The notes below the pieces were generated by a model that was not told the origin of the DNA, did not search any database, and saw nothing but the letters and a program-made list of their open reading frames with translations. 64,000 nt of DNA from assembly GCF_002013915.1 (NCBI RefSeq), contig NZ_MBTF01000001.1, forward strand, positions 806,001-870,000, written 5' to 3'. Position 1 is the stretch's first letter; every line of letters starts with the position of its first letter. The translations under genes were made by a program, and so were the position numbers. Source of the DNA: Mucilaginibacter pedocola. Its GTDB lineage: Bacteria; Bacteroidota; Bacteroidia; Sphingobacteriales; Sphingobacteriaceae. This document shows, piece by piece, positions 34,026 to 43,364 of this stretch.

Positions 34026-35207
34026 TTATACAAGGCTTTTTTCTAAAGCCTGTACAATGTCGTTTATTACGTCTTCGGCTTTCTCTAAACCGGCAGATAT
34101 GCGTATCAGGCCGGGAGTTATACCTACTGATGCGCGCTCTTCGTCGGTTAGTTTGCTGTGCGTAGTGCTTGCCGGATGCGATGCAATGCTGCGGCTATCG
34201 CCCAAATTGGCAGTTACCGAAAGCAGCTCCAGCGCATCCAAAAACTTACGGCCAGCAACAACGCCGCCTTTTATCTCAAAGCATAATACACCGCCACCGG
34301 CTTTCATTTGCTTTTTGGCGATATCAAACTGCGAGTGCCCTTCCAAGAACGGATATTTTACCCAGCTTACGTTAGGATTGCTTTGCAATGTTTTGGCAAT
34401 CTTGAGGGCATTGGCACAGTGGCGCTCCATGCGTACATCCAAAGTCTCCAGGCTTTTGCTCAATACCCAGGCGTTGAATGGCGACATGGCCGGCCCGGTG
34501 TTGCGACAGAACATGTAGATCTCTTTGATCAGGTCCTTACGGCCAACAATAATACCACCCAAAACGCGGCCTTGTCCGTCTATCCATTTAGTTGCCGAGT
34601 GCACAATAATGTCTGCGCCAAAATCTACCGGGCGTTGCAACAGTGGCGTAGCAAAGCAATTATCTACATTGAATATCAGGTTATGCTTTTTGCAGAACTG
34701 CCCTGCCCATTCCAGATCTATAACTTCCAACTGCGGGTTGGTAGGCGTTTCCAGGTAAAGCATTTTGGTGTTTGGCTGTACGGCGGCTTCCCATGCTTCT
34801 TTATCATTAGCAGGCACCAAGGTGCAGGTGATACCGTAGCGTGGCAGGTATTTGTTTACGATAGTAAATGTGCTGCCGAAAACAGAGCTGCTGCATAACA
34901 GGTGGTCGCCGCTTTTCAGCAGGCCCATAAAGGTGCTGAAGATGGCGCTCATGCCGGTTGAAGTGGCAAAGCCATCGTCGCAGCCTTCCAGTGCACACAT
35001 TTTAGCAACAAATTCATCAACTGTTGGGTTGCTGAAACGGCTGTAAATGTTTTCGTCGTTCTCGTCGGCAAAAGCCGCGCGCATGGTTTCGGCCTCATCA
35101 AAGGTGAAGCTGCTGGTTAAATATAATGGTGAAGAGTGCTCGTTCTGTAAAGTTTTTGGCGCTCTTATGCGTATGGCCTGGGTTATCGGGTCTAATTCCT
35201 GTGACAT
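34026..35207 (-). CDS. metZ: PLP-dependent trans-sulfuration enzyme (O-succinylhomoserine sulfhydrylase / cystathionine synthase-like)
   Basis: 393 residues. The PLP lysine is in SATKWIDGQGRVLGG and the tyrosine-binding strand in MLYLETPTNPQLEVIDL. YSRFSNPTVDEF and the DGFATSTGMSAIFS region are typical of the Cys/Met metabolism family. By its residues it could be cystathionine gamma-synthase or O-succinyl/acetylhomoserine sulfhydrylase; sequence alone does not decide. It lies between OsmC and an MDMPI-type gene in the same operon, consistent with sulfur and thiol metabolism. Confidence 0.85.
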   Translation of the reverse strand: MSQELDPITQAIRIRAPKTLQNEHSSPLYLTSSFTFDEAETMRAAFADENDENIYSRFSNPTVDEFVAKMCALEGCDDGFATSTGMSAIFSTFMGLLKSGDHLLCSSSVFGSTFTIVNKYLPRYGITCTLVPANDKEAWEAAVQPNTKMLYLETPTNPQLEVIDLEWAGQFCKKHNLIFNVDNCFATPLLQRPVDFGADIIVHSATKWIDGQGRVLGGIIVGRKDLIKEIYMFCRNTGPAMSPFNAWVLSKSLETLDVRMERHCANALKIAKTLQSNPNVSWVKYPFLEGHSQFDIAKKQMKAGGGVLCFEIKGGVVAGRKFLDALELLSVTANLGDSRSIASHPASTTHSKLTDEERASVGITPGLIRISAGLEKAEDVINDIVQALEKSLV

Positions 35208-35229
35208 TATTATATTGTAGTAGTATAAA

Positions 35230-35658
35230 TTATTTAGCAGGATGTATAAACACCTGCCATTTGATATCGGCTTCGGCCTTGTACAAAGTAGCCGCTACCG
35301 AACAGTATTTACCAAGCGAGAGTTCAACGGCTTTTTTGGCTTTATCCTCGTCAACCTCGCCATATAAATGAAACTCTAAAGTAATGCTTTGCCAAAGCGA
35401 TGGCTCTTTGCCGGCTTCGCGTTCGCCGCTGATCACCATTTCGTAATCAACAACGTTTTGGCGCTGTTTGCGCAGTATAGCAATAACATCAATGGCCGAG
35501 CAGCCGCCCAGGCCCATCAGCAGCATTTGCATGGGGCGTACACCAAAATTCTCGCCGCCGCTTTCGGGGCTGCTATCCATCCGCACGGTGTGCCCATACT
35601 CGTCGTGGGCCTCAAAGCCGTATTCGCCGCTTACGCGGGCTAATTTAATTGTAGGCAT
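35230..35658 (-). CDS. OsmC family peroxiredoxin-like protein
   Basis: 142 residues. The first conserved Cys is in MLLMGLGGCSAIDVIAIL and the second position is near KYCSVAATLYK. These two cysteines form the catalytic pair that reduces organic hydroperoxides. The size and the DEYGHTVRMDSSPESGGENFGVRPMQ start are typical of the YhfA/OsmC subgroup. It is the first gene of the OsmC-metZ-MDMPI operon. Confidence 0.88.
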   Translation of the reverse strand: MPTIKLARVSGEYGFEAHDEYGHTVRMDSSPESGGENFGVRPMQMLLMGLGGCSAIDVIAILRKQRQNVVDYEMVISGEREAGKEPSLWQSITLEFHLYGEVDEDKAKKAVELSLGKYCSVAATLYKAEADIKWQVFIHPAK

Positions 35659-35749
35659 GGTAGTAAAAATATAATTGCGCTAAGGTAGTAATAATACTAC
35701 CAATGCGGTAGTATTTAGCAGGAATGACATTTTAATGAGCCGCGTGGTA

Positions 35750-36035
35750 TTTGAGTGAACACTAATTTTCTCGAATGGAATCGAATTTCACGAATTTTTA
35801 TTTGCGATGCGGCTTGGTATCTCTCGCAAAGACGCCAAGGCGCAAAGATTTTTTAACTGCGGCACTAAGTCGTTAATGCATTGGCAACTATAGAGCCTGC
35901 TGTCTTTTTCTTCTTTGCGTCTCTGCGCCTTTGCGTGAAAATAACAGCGATGCTGTAATAATTCTGTGGCTATAATATTTAACCATTTTAATTTGTGAAA
36001 TTCGTTTCATTCGAAATCATTCGTGTTCACTCAAA
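35750..36035. repeat. Nested long inverted repeats between operons
   Basis: An outer pair (GAGTGAACACTAATTTTCTC with GAATCGAATTTCACGAATTT, against AATTTGTGAAATTCGTTTCA and ATTCGTGTTCACTC) encloses an inner pair (CTCGCAAAGACGCCAAGGCG with AAAG, against CTTTGCGTCTCTGCGCCTTT). Each arm consists of short near-repeats such as CGCAAAG. The 377-nt gap has no visible gene. Confidence 0.8.
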
Positions 36036-36512
36036 ATGAAGAAGCTGTTTTTAACCGTCATATTATTCTTATCAACCATCACCTGTTTCGCCCAAAGCAA
36101 CCTGGTATCGTACGACGACCTCAGTTACCTCCTGCGCAACAACATCAACCATGCCGATACCTTTTTTATATCGAAAGGTTATACGTTGGCTGAGAAGAAT
36201 ATCAAAAAGAATACACGCAAATACACCCTCGCTATCCCCGGAGGCACGTATAATAATGTGAATGTGCGGATAGATGGCAGGCGCCTCTTTATAGAGATAG
36301 AAACCAACGAATTACAGCAATACAACCTTATTTATAACTCCATTGCCGATTACCTTAACAAGGCCGGCAGTACCGCTGATGTGCAAACCTATGTTGTAAA
36401 GGACTTGGGTAGCATCTATATAATGGTGAATGATGCCGTACCTTACAACCCACTACGCCGGGTTTATGATATACAGATAGTATCTGACAGGGTGGTAACC
36501 GCGTATAATTAG
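36036..36512 (+). CDS. Secreted hypothetical protein
   Basis: 158 residues with a signal peptide (KLFLTVILFLSTITCFAQ). The rest is mixed alpha/beta, with segments such as FISKGYTLAEKNIKK and YNLIYNSIADYLNKAG that recall small Bacteroidota periplasmic proteins. No known domain. It ends exactly where the convergent TPR protein ends (no spacer between the two stop codons). Confidence 0.7.
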   Translation: MKKLFLTVILFLSTITCFAQSNLVSYDDLSYLLRNNINHADTFFISKGYTLAEKNIKKNTRKYTLAIPGGTYNNVNVRIDGRRLFIEIETNELQQYNLIYNSIADYLNKAGSTADVQTYVVKDLGSIYIMVNDAVPYNPLRRVYDIQIVSDRVVTAYN

Positions 36513-37898
36513 TTACTCCCCTTTCGCCTCTTCCTCCACATGCGTAATAATAGAACGTATGGCGGTATCCAATTCCCCGCCGGCCTGTTCGAGTTTACTG
36601 AGAGCATCTTTATCTATTTCTTTGTCAGACAGTTTTATAACACTGATCAGCCCCAGTATAGATGCCAGTGGCTTACGCAACTCGTGCGATTGGATGAAGG
36701 CGATCTGTTCCAGCGCCCTGTCTTTACGTTTGTTGCTTAAAATACGCAATTGGTTATCGCGCCTAATGATGCGGTATTGTAGCAGCAGGATGATGGTAAA
36801 CACAATAAACAGTACGCAACCGGCCACAGTTACTATCAGCTGCCGTTTTTGCCTTGCCTGCCGTTCGTTCATTTCGGCAAGTTCTTTATCCTTGCGGGCG
36901 GTTTCGTACTTTATTTGCAGTTCGCTCAGTTTCACTTCGTTTACCCGCACCCGTACCGAGTCGCGCATTTCTTTGGCTTTGCTCAGCAGCCCGATGGCGG
37001 TTTTGTAGTCGCCCGCAAAAAGGTAGCAATCGTACATATGCTCGTACATTTCCATTTCGCGGTAGGGCTCTTTAATTTCTTTGGTTATGGCCAGCGCTTT
37101 GTTAAGGTACTCCATCCCGCGCTCTCGCTGCCCGGTATAAAACAAGGCTTGCCCTAACCAGCAATAACCATATGTAAGCGAGCGCTTGCGGCCATTCTTT
37201 TCGGCAAGTGCCACACCCTTGCCTGCGTACTCAATAGCTCGGGAGTAATCTCCGGTATCTAAATAGAATTGCCCCACATTATCGTAAAGCGGTATACGCA
37301 TTAACTCATACTTCGGGCTGGCCTGGGCTACCTTCAGCGCCCGAAGTTGAACGTTTATGGAGGTATCGGGCATCGAAGTATCAGCCCCTGCCCCCTTGCG
37401 GTAACTATGTATAAACATCGCCTTCAAGCTAAGCATGTTAATAATAGCGGCAGTATCTTTATTGGTACGAGCCCATTCAAGTGCCTTTTGCTGGGCCTCG
37501 AAGGCCATCTTAAAATTGGTGCTTTCTTTATGCAGGTTGGCTATCAGCCCGTATATTTCGGGATAGGCCTCTTTTACGCCATACTTCTCTATATCTGCCA
37601 AACATTTCACAGCCGCCGCCATCGATTCTTCGTGCCGCGACGACATCCACAAATAATGCGCAGTAAAGAGGCCACTGTATACGATACCCGTTTTATCGCC
37701 TGTTTTTCTTAGCTGTTCGGAAATTACAGGCAAGGAATCGATATGCGCATTTTGCAACCGCTTGCCCTGTGTTATCAATTGCTGTACATCGGGGTTATTT
37801 GCTTTAGCGGCAGGTTTTTCGGCAACTTTCTCGCGGCACGATAAAAGGCAGCCCACCACGCAAAAAAAGAAAATTATAAGTTTTGCGATAGCGGCCAT
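36513..37898 (-). CDS. Lipoprotein TPR protein with a DHp domain but no ATPase domain
   Basis: 461 residues from the ATG at 37898; the GTG at 37916 is less likely. A lipobox (CLLSC) suggests lipidation at the membrane. Residues about 50-330 hold TPR-like helical repeats (YSGLFTAHYLWMSSRHEESMAAAV, YDNVGQFYLDTGDYSRAIEYAGK, YCWLGQALFYTGQRERGMEYLNK). After a membrane helix (about 368-388) comes a coiled coil and a histidine-kinase phosphoacceptor helix SHELRKPLASILGLISV. The protein then ends with a Glu-rich tail; no HATPase_c domain follows. It may be a phosphotransfer or docking protein, or the catalytic part was lost. Confidence 0.85.
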   Translation of the reverse strand: MAAIAKLIIFFFCVVGCLLSCREKVAEKPAAKANNPDVQQLITQGKRLQNAHIDSLPVISEQLRKTGDKTGIVYSGLFTAHYLWMSSRHEESMAAAVKCLADIEKYGVKEAYPEIYGLIANLHKESTNFKMAFEAQQKALEWARTNKDTAAIINMLSLKAMFIHSYRKGAGADTSMPDTSINVQLRALKVAQASPKYELMRIPLYDNVGQFYLDTGDYSRAIEYAGKGVALAEKNGRKRSLTYGYCWLGQALFYTGQRERGMEYLNKALAITKEIKEPYREMEMYEHMYDCYLFAGDYKTAIGLLSKAKEMRDSVRVRVNEVKLSELQIKYETARKDKELAEMNERQARQKRQLIVTVAGCVLFIVFTIILLLQYRIIRRDNQLRILSNKRKDRALEQIAFIQSHELRKPLASILGLISVIKLSDKEIDKDALSKLEQAGGELDTAIRSIITHVEEEAKGE

Positions 37899-37974
37899 AG
37901 GTGATGTATTTTGCACACCAAATTAAGCAAATATGTTCGTATTAATTAATGGGCGGGAATGCTTTGATTTTAAT

Positions 37975-38158
37975 TTTACAGCAGAGAACACAGAGAGAAA
38001 AACGCGGAGGTGCGCAGAGCTCTGCAATCGCACTATTCGAGTGAACACTAATTTTATCGGATGAGGGCGAATTTCACGAATTTGAATGACCAATATTAAC
38101 TCCACCTCAAAAACCTCTGTGCACCTCCGCGTAACCTCTGTTATCTCCGTGGTTAAAT
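37975..38158. repeat. Long inverted repeat with CTCCGCG and CTCTGTG quasi-repeats
   Basis: The left arm AGCAGAGAACACAGAGAGAA and ACGCGGAGGTGCGCAGAG pairs with AACCTCTGTGCACCTCCGCG and TAACCTCTGTTATCTCCGTG. The middle carries GAGTGAACACTAATTTTATC and GAATTTCACGAATTTG, copies of the arm sequence from 35750-36035. It lies in the 328-nt gap before the symporter gene; no gene is visible. Confidence 0.75.
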
Positions 38159-38226
38159 AACCACCAGTAATTCAATTTTGTTTATAACCCTCAAACCCCT
38201 ACATTCGGTAAAATACATCGCAAACT

Positions 38227-39735
38227 ATGTCGTCGGGAATATTGCTCACATTTATAATAGGTTACTTTTTGGTGCTGATGGTTATCTCGTACCTCACCTC
38301 AAAAAACTCTGCCAACAACGATACCTTTTTTGTGGCCAACCGCAATTCCAAATGGTACCTAGTGGCCTTCGGGATGATAGGCACGGCATTGAGTGGCGTA
38401 ACCTTTATATCGGTGCCCGGCAAAGTAGGCGCCCCAAGTGGCGACCAGTTCGCGTACTTCCAGTTCGTACTGGGCAACGCTGCAGGTTTTATCATTATTG
38501 CTACTGTATTGCTGCCCTTATACTACCGCATGAAGCTTACTTCTATATATAGCTACATAGAACATGCTTTAGGTACCTGGAGCTATAAAACGGCAGCCGC
38601 TATTTTCCTGCTTAGCCGTACCATCGGATCGTCATTCAGATTGTATTTGGTGGTTATAGTGTTGCAGAAATTTATCTTCGATACCTATAATGTACCGTTT
38701 GCGGTAACCGTGCTGATATGCCTGGCATTGATATGGAGCTACACGTTTAAAGGTGGCTTAAAAACCATCATTATTACCGATAGCCTGCAAACTTTCTTTT
38801 TGGTAACATCGGTTTTCCTCTCGATATTTTTCATTTGCCGAAGCCTCGATTACAACCTTTTCGAAGCTGCCGAAGCCATCAAGAACAGCAGTTACTCTAA
38901 AATATTTTTCCTCGACGACTTTTTGGGCAGCAAGTTTCATTTGACAAAACAATTTTTAGGAGGCGTGTTTATCACAATTGGCATGACCGGCCTCGACCAG
39001 GACCTGATGCAGAAGAACCTGAGCCTCAAAAATATCAAAGAGGCGCAAAAGAATATGTTCAGCTTTACCGGGGTGTTCGTGGTGATCAATATCTTCTTCC
39101 TCAGCGTGGGTGCCTTACTGTATATGTACGCCGCCAAATACGGTATCACCGTAGAAAAAACCGATTACCTCTTCCCTACCATTGCCCTAAAATATTTAGG
39201 GGTAATACCAGCCATGGTATTTATGCTGGGCTTAACGGCAGCAACGTTTGCTACTACCGATTCGGCATTAACCGCGCTCACTACTTCGTTTTGTGTAGAT
39301 TTTCTGGGCTTCAACAAAAAGAACGACCTTAACAGCAAAAAGAATGTTGCCACCCGCCATTGGGTGCATATCGCCTTTTCGGGGCTGATGTTTTTAACTA
39401 TCATTATTTTCAATGCTATTAATAACGATGCTGTGGTGGGCGCTATTTTCAAAGTAGCCTCTTATACTTACGGCCCGCTTTTGGGCTTGTATTCGTTCGG
39501 CTTGTTTGTAAGTAACAGGCAGGTGCGCGATAAGTTGGTGCCCTTTATTTGTTTGATATCGCCTGCGGTTTGCTTCTTTTTGAGTACCGAAAGCAAGGCC
39601 TTATTAGGCGGCTACGTTTTCGATAACGAGTTGATCATCGTGAACGGGCTGATAACCTTTATTGGGTTGTGGGCTACTTCGAGTGCGAAGTCGGAAAGTC
39701 CGGAAGTCGGAAAGACAGAGGTGGTAGCTGCTTAG
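38227..39735 (+). CDS. Sodium/solute symporter (SSS family)
   Basis: 502 residues with about 13 membrane helices. GTALSGVTFISVPGKVGAPSG and the TTDSALTALTTSFCVDFLG region are typical of SSF-family Na+ symporters in Bacteroidota; the substrate may be sialic acid, sugar or amino acid. The last residues (SSAKSESPEVGKTEVVAA) are unusual and are encoded by an AAGTCGGAAAGTCCGGAAGTCGG quasi-repeat. Its complement follows in the 3' gap at about 39811-39840, so the repeat has been taken into the coding tail. Confidence 0.88.
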   Translation: MSSGILLTFIIGYFLVLMVISYLTSKNSANNDTFFVANRNSKWYLVAFGMIGTALSGVTFISVPGKVGAPSGDQFAYFQFVLGNAAGFIIIATVLLPLYYRMKLTSIYSYIEHALGTWSYKTAAAIFLLSRTIGSSFRLYLVVIVLQKFIFDTYNVPFAVTVLICLALIWSYTFKGGLKTIIITDSLQTFFLVTSVFLSIFFICRSLDYNLFEAAEAIKNSSYSKIFFLDDFLGSKFHLTKQFLGGVFITIGMTGLDQDLMQKNLSLKNIKEAQKNMFSFTGVFVVINIFFLSVGALLYMYAAKYGITVEKTDYLFPTIALKYLGVIPAMVFMLGLTAATFATTDSALTALTTSFCVDFLGFNKKNDLNSKKNVATRHWVHIAFSGLMFLTIIIFNAINNDAVVGAIFKVASYTYGPLLGLYSFGLFVSNRQVRDKLVPFICLISPAVCFFLSTESKALLGGYVFDNELIIVNGLITFIGLWATSSAKSESPEVGKTEVVAA

Positions 39736-39840
39736 CATATTAATAGTTTAATATTGGCGTTAAAACTTAAGCAACTAATTATTGTAATATTTGCACATCA
39801 TTTTACTCTTTCGGAATCCCGTCTTACGGACTTCCGGACC
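39684..39840. repeat. Inverted repeat overlapping the symporter gene end
   Basis: The left arm GCGAAGTCGGAAAGTCCGGA with AGTCGGAAAG lies in the last codons. The right arm TTCGGAATCCCGTCTTACGG and ACTTCCGGACC lies 80 nt downstream. It is the same family as 5057-5148. Confidence 0.7.
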
Positions 39841-39852
39841 AAATAAACATCT

Positions 39853-40560
39853 ATGACAAGTGAGGATAAAATAAGACAGGCATTCGAGAACAAGAACTGG
39901 CAGGAAATAAAGGTTACCGATTCGTGGCAGATATTTAAAATAATGGCCGAGTTTGTGGACGGCTTCGAGAAGCTGGCCAAAATTGGCCCATGCGTTTCCA
40001 TCTTCGGTTCGGCACGTACCAAAAACGATAACAAATTTTACAAACTGGCCGAAGATACCGCCCGCCTGCTTACCGAGCGCGGTTATGGTGTAATATCGGG
40101 TGGTGGCCCGGGCATTATGGAGGCTGCCAACAAAGGCGCCTACGAGGCCGGTGGTAAATCGGTAGGCTTGAACATCGAGCTACCCTTCGAGCAGTTCCAC
40201 AATAAATATATCGACAGGGATAAGATACTCGAGTTCGATTACTTCTTCATCCGTAAGGTAATGTTTATGAAGTATTCGCAGGGCTTTATCATCCTGCCCG
40301 GCGGTTTTGGTACTATGGACGAATCCTTCGAGGCCATCACACTGATACAGACCGGTAAAATTGCCCGCTTCCCTATCGTATTTGTGGGGCTTGATTACTG
40401 GGGCGGACTATTTAAATGGGTAGAAGAGCGTATGCTGGCCGAAGAGCACAACATTAGCCCCGACGACCTTAACCTGTACCGCCTGGTAGATACGGCAGAA
40501 GAAGCCGCGGAGCACATCTTCCGTTTCTATGACAAGTATGTGTTGAAACCGAACTTCTAA
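39853..40560 (+). CDS. LOG family protein (TIGR00730-type)
   Basis: 235 residues. The Rossmann fold and the motif PGGFGTMDE with FGSARTKND at the N-terminus define the LOG/lysine-decarboxylase-like family. The nucleotide-5'-monophosphate phosphoribohydrolases of this family have the same PGGxGTxxE signature. GVISGGGPGIMEAANKGA is also present. It probably hydrolyses nucleotide 5'-monophosphates; in plants the family activates cytokinins. It stands alone. Confidence 0.9.
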   Translation: MTSEDKIRQAFENKNWQEIKVTDSWQIFKIMAEFVDGFEKLAKIGPCVSIFGSARTKNDNKFYKLAEDTARLLTERGYGVISGGGPGIMEAANKGAYEAGGKSVGLNIELPFEQFHNKYIDRDKILEFDYFFIRKVMFMKYSQGFIILPGGFGTMDESFEAITLIQTGKIARFPIVFVGLDYWGGLFKWVEERMLAEEHNISPDDLNLYRLVDTAEEAAEHIFRFYDKYVLKPNF

Positions 40561-40574
40561 GGGTTGCCTTTGTG

Positions 40575-40765
40575 TTTAATTAACCGCAAAGTGCGCAAAG
40601 ATTTGCAGCTCAACTAACGCAAAGAACACAAAGCTTAAATAAACAATTTGCAAAGCTTTGCGCTCTTTGCGTTTTTTCTTTGCGCACTTTGCGGTAAAAT
40701 GTGCCAACAATTCGACCTACCTGTGAAATTCGATTTAATTCGTGCAATTCGTGTTAATTTCACAT
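40575..40765. repeat. Inverted repeat of CGCAAAG/CTTTGCG units plus ATTCG units
   Basis: The left arm CCGCAAAGTGCGCAAAGATT and ACGCAAAGAACACAAAG pairs with CTTTGCGCTCTTTGCGTT and TTTGCGCACTTTGCGGT. Then GTGAAATTCGATTTAATTCG and TGCAATTCGTGTTAATTTCAC, half of another hairpin. It resembles 35750-36035 and lies in the gap before the first MFS gene. Confidence 0.75.
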
Positions 40766-40774
40766 CTTTACGGT

Positions 40775-42037
40775 ATGGACGCTTCAGCCCAAACCAAAAA
40801 ACCTGCAGCCTTAGGCTTTATTTTTGTTACGCTGCTTATTGATATCACCGGCTTTGGTATCATTATACCGGTATTCCCAAAACTGATAGAAAACCTGATT
40901 CACGGCGATCTGAGTGCCGCCGCGCAATGGAGCGGTTGGCTGCTGTTCGCCTACTCAGTAATGCAGTTTCTGTTCGCCCCGGTGTTGGGTAACCTGAGCG
41001 ACCGCTACGGCCGCCGCCCGGTTCTGCTTGGCTCGTTGCTGGGCTTCGCTATCGATTACGCTTTTTTGGCCTTTGCTCCTACCATTTGGTGGCTGTTTTT
41101 GGGTCGTATTATTGCAGGTATTACCGGTGCCAGTTTCACTACGGCTTCAGCTTACATTGCTGATGTTAGTCCGCCCGAAAAGCGTGCGCAAAACTTTGGT
41201 ATAATTGGTGCAGCATTTGGGCTTGGGTTTATTATAGGCCCGGTTTTGGGTGGTGTATTAGGCCAATACAGCACTAAACTACCCTTCCTTACCGCAGGCG
41301 CATTGGCGTTGATCAACGCTGCGTATGGTTACTTCGTACTCCCCGAATCGTTAGATAAAGCCCACCGCCGCCCATTTGAATGGCGCAGGGCAAACCCGGT
41401 AGGTTCGCTAATGCAATTAAAAAAATACCCATCAGTAAGCGGGCTTATTGCATCGCTGATACTCATATACCTTGCTGCCCACGCCGTACAAAGCACCTGG
41501 ACTTTCTTTACTATGCAACGCTTCCAATGGACCGAATCGCTTGTGGGTTACTCGCTTGGTTTGGTTGGTGTACTGTCGGGTTTGGTACAGGGGCTACTCA
41601 TTAGGGTAACTATTCCAAAACTTGGGCAAAAGAAAAGTATTATTTACGGCCTGCTGCTTTACACACTGGGCTTATTCCTGTTCGCATTTGCAGATAAAAG
41701 CTGGATGATGTTTGCCATACTGGTAGTATACTGCCTCGGTGGTATAGCCGGACCAGCATTACAGGGTCTCATCAGCGGACAAATACCAGCTAACGAACAA
41801 GGCGAACTACAGGGCGGGCTTACGAGCTTGATGAGCGTTACTTCTATCTTCGGGCCAATTATGATGACTAACCTGTTCTCGTATTTCACGGGGCAAACCG
41901 CTCCCGTGCATTTCCCCGGTGCTGCATTTTTTGCTGGTGCTTTGCTTATGTTGTTGAGCACCATATTAGCCGTTTTGAGTTTTAAACGTGCTAAAGAGAG
42001 TAAAAACGCTGCCCCTATTGATGTTGTTGCCCATTAA
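40775..42037 (+). CDS. TCR/Tet-family MFS transporter, copy 1
   Basis: 420 residues from the ATG at 40775; a longer start lies inside the repeat. Twelve membrane helices with the MFS motif [16 protein letters not shown] and the N-terminal signature [21 protein letters not shown] of the tetracycline-exporter branch (TetA/TCR). [21 protein letters not shown] is also typical. It exports a drug-like compound by proton antiport; the natural substrate is unknown. It is paralogous to the next gene, 52 nt downstream. Confidence 0.92.
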   Translation: MDASAQTKKPAALGFIFVTLLIDITGFGIIIPVFPKLIENLIHGDLSAAAQWSGWLLFAYSVMQFLFAPVLGNLSDRYGRRPVLLGSLLGFAIDYAFLAFAPTIWWLFLGRIIAGITGASFTTASAYIADVSPPEKRAQNFGIIGAAFGLGFIIGPVLGGVLGQYSTKLPFLTAGALALINAAYGYFVLPESLDKAHRRPFEWRRANPVGSLMQLKKYPSVSGLIASLILIYLAAHAVQSTWTFFTMQRFQWTESLVGYSLGLVGVLSGLVQGLLIRVTIPKLGQKKSIIYGLLLYTLGLFLFAFADKSWMMFAILVVYCLGGIAGPALQGLISGQIPANEQGELQGGLTSLMSVTSIFGPIMMTNLFSYFTGQTAPVHFPGAAFFAGALLMLLSTILAVLSFKRAKESKNAAPIDVVAH

Positions 42038-42089
42038 TTATAGCCCGATGGTAAAACTTTCCGCCAATTATCTGTTCTAAGCAATATAC

Positions 42090-43364
42090 ATGGCAGATAC
42101 AAAGCAGCAAGCGCAAAAACGGCCGGGCGCGTTAGGGTTCATATTCGTTACGGTACTGATAGATACCATGGGGCTGGGCATCATCATACCCATACTCCCT
42201 ACCCTTTTGGAGCAATTGGGCCATGTGGGCGTGAGCATGGCCAGCCAGTATAGCGGCTACCTCACCTTTACCTACGCCACCATGCAATTTGTTTGCGCGC
42301 CCATATTGGGCAACCTGAGCGACCGCTACGGTCGCCGGCCTGTGCTGCTTATCTCGCTGGTGGGTTTCGGTATCGATTATTTGTTCATGGGCTTTGCCCC
42401 CTCTATATTCTGGCTGTTCATCGGGCGCTTTATTGCCGGCGTGGCAGGCGCCAGTACTACCACGGCTACAGCTTACATTTCTGATGTTAGTAGCGGCGAT
42501 AAACGTGCCGCCAACTTCGGGCTGATCGGTGCTGCGACAGGGCTTGGTTTTATTTTAGGCATTGGACTGGGTGGTTTTTTGGGTGGCGTATTCATTCGTC
42601 TACCCTTCTTTGTAGCGGGCGGGCTTGCCTTCATCAATGCCATTTACGGCTACTTTGTATTACCCGAATCGTTGAGCGTTGAAAACAGGCGAAAATTCGA
42701 GTTCGAGAGGGCCAATCCCGTTGGCTCTTTGCTGCGGTTGCGGCATTATTCCCTTGCCGTGAGTACTTTGATAACCGCTTATACTATTGTATACATTGGC
42801 CAAAAAGCAGTGGAGAGTGTGCTGCCCTTTTATGTAGTGGAGAAATTTCACTGGAGCGAATCGAGCATCGGGGCGCTGGGGATATTCCTGGGTCTGCTTA
42901 TCGTTGGCGTGCAAGGCGGTTTAGTAAGATGGACGATACCCAAATTCGGCCTGCGGAAGAATATCCTCGCCGGCATTGCCTTTTACGGCATTGGATTGGT
43001 GCTGATATCTTTCAATAATATCCCCTGGATGATGTATTTGGTAATGATACCTTATTGCATGGGCGGTATTGGCGGCACGGCATTGCAGGGCTTTATATCT
43101 GAGCACGTATCGCCCAAAGAACAAGGCGAACTACAGGGCGCTTTAACAAGTTTGGTGAGCGTAACCACCATCATAGGACCGCTGATGATGACCTCCATCT
43201 TCCACCGTTTCACCAGCCCGGATGCAAAAGTTCATTTCCCCGGCGCGCCTTTTTTATTAGGGGCAATAATGATGGGGCTGGCTATTATCCTCACTATCCG
43301 CAGCTTTAAAAAGAAGGATCCGAAATTACTGACGGAAAAGGCGGGGACTATTCCAAACCACTAA
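42090..43364 (+). CDS. TCR/Tet-family MFS transporter, copy 2
   Basis: 424 residues, aligned with copy 1 along its length ([64 protein letters not shown]). The two are products of tandem duplication. Its end overlaps the convergent DUF502 gene by 17 nt. TetA-like proton-driven export; substrate unknown. Confidence 0.92.
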   Translation: MADTKQQAQKRPGALGFIFVTVLIDTMGLGIIIPILPTLLEQLGHVGVSMASQYSGYLTFTYATMQFVCAPILGNLSDRYGRRPVLLISLVGFGIDYLFMGFAPSIFWLFIGRFIAGVAGASTTTATAYISDVSSGDKRAANFGLIGAATGLGFILGIGLGGFLGGVFIRLPFFVAGGLAFINAIYGYFVLPESLSVENRRKFEFERANPVGSLLRLRHYSLAVSTLITAYTIVYIGQKAVESVLPFYVVEKFHWSESSIGALGIFLGLLIVGVQGGLVRWTIPKFGLRKNILAGIAFYGIGLVLISFNNIPWMMYLVMIPYCMGGIGGTALQGFISEHVSPKEQGELQGALTSLVSVTTIIGPLMMTSIFHRFTSPDAKVHFPGAPFLLGAIMMGLAIILTIRSFKKKDPKLLTEKAGTIPNH

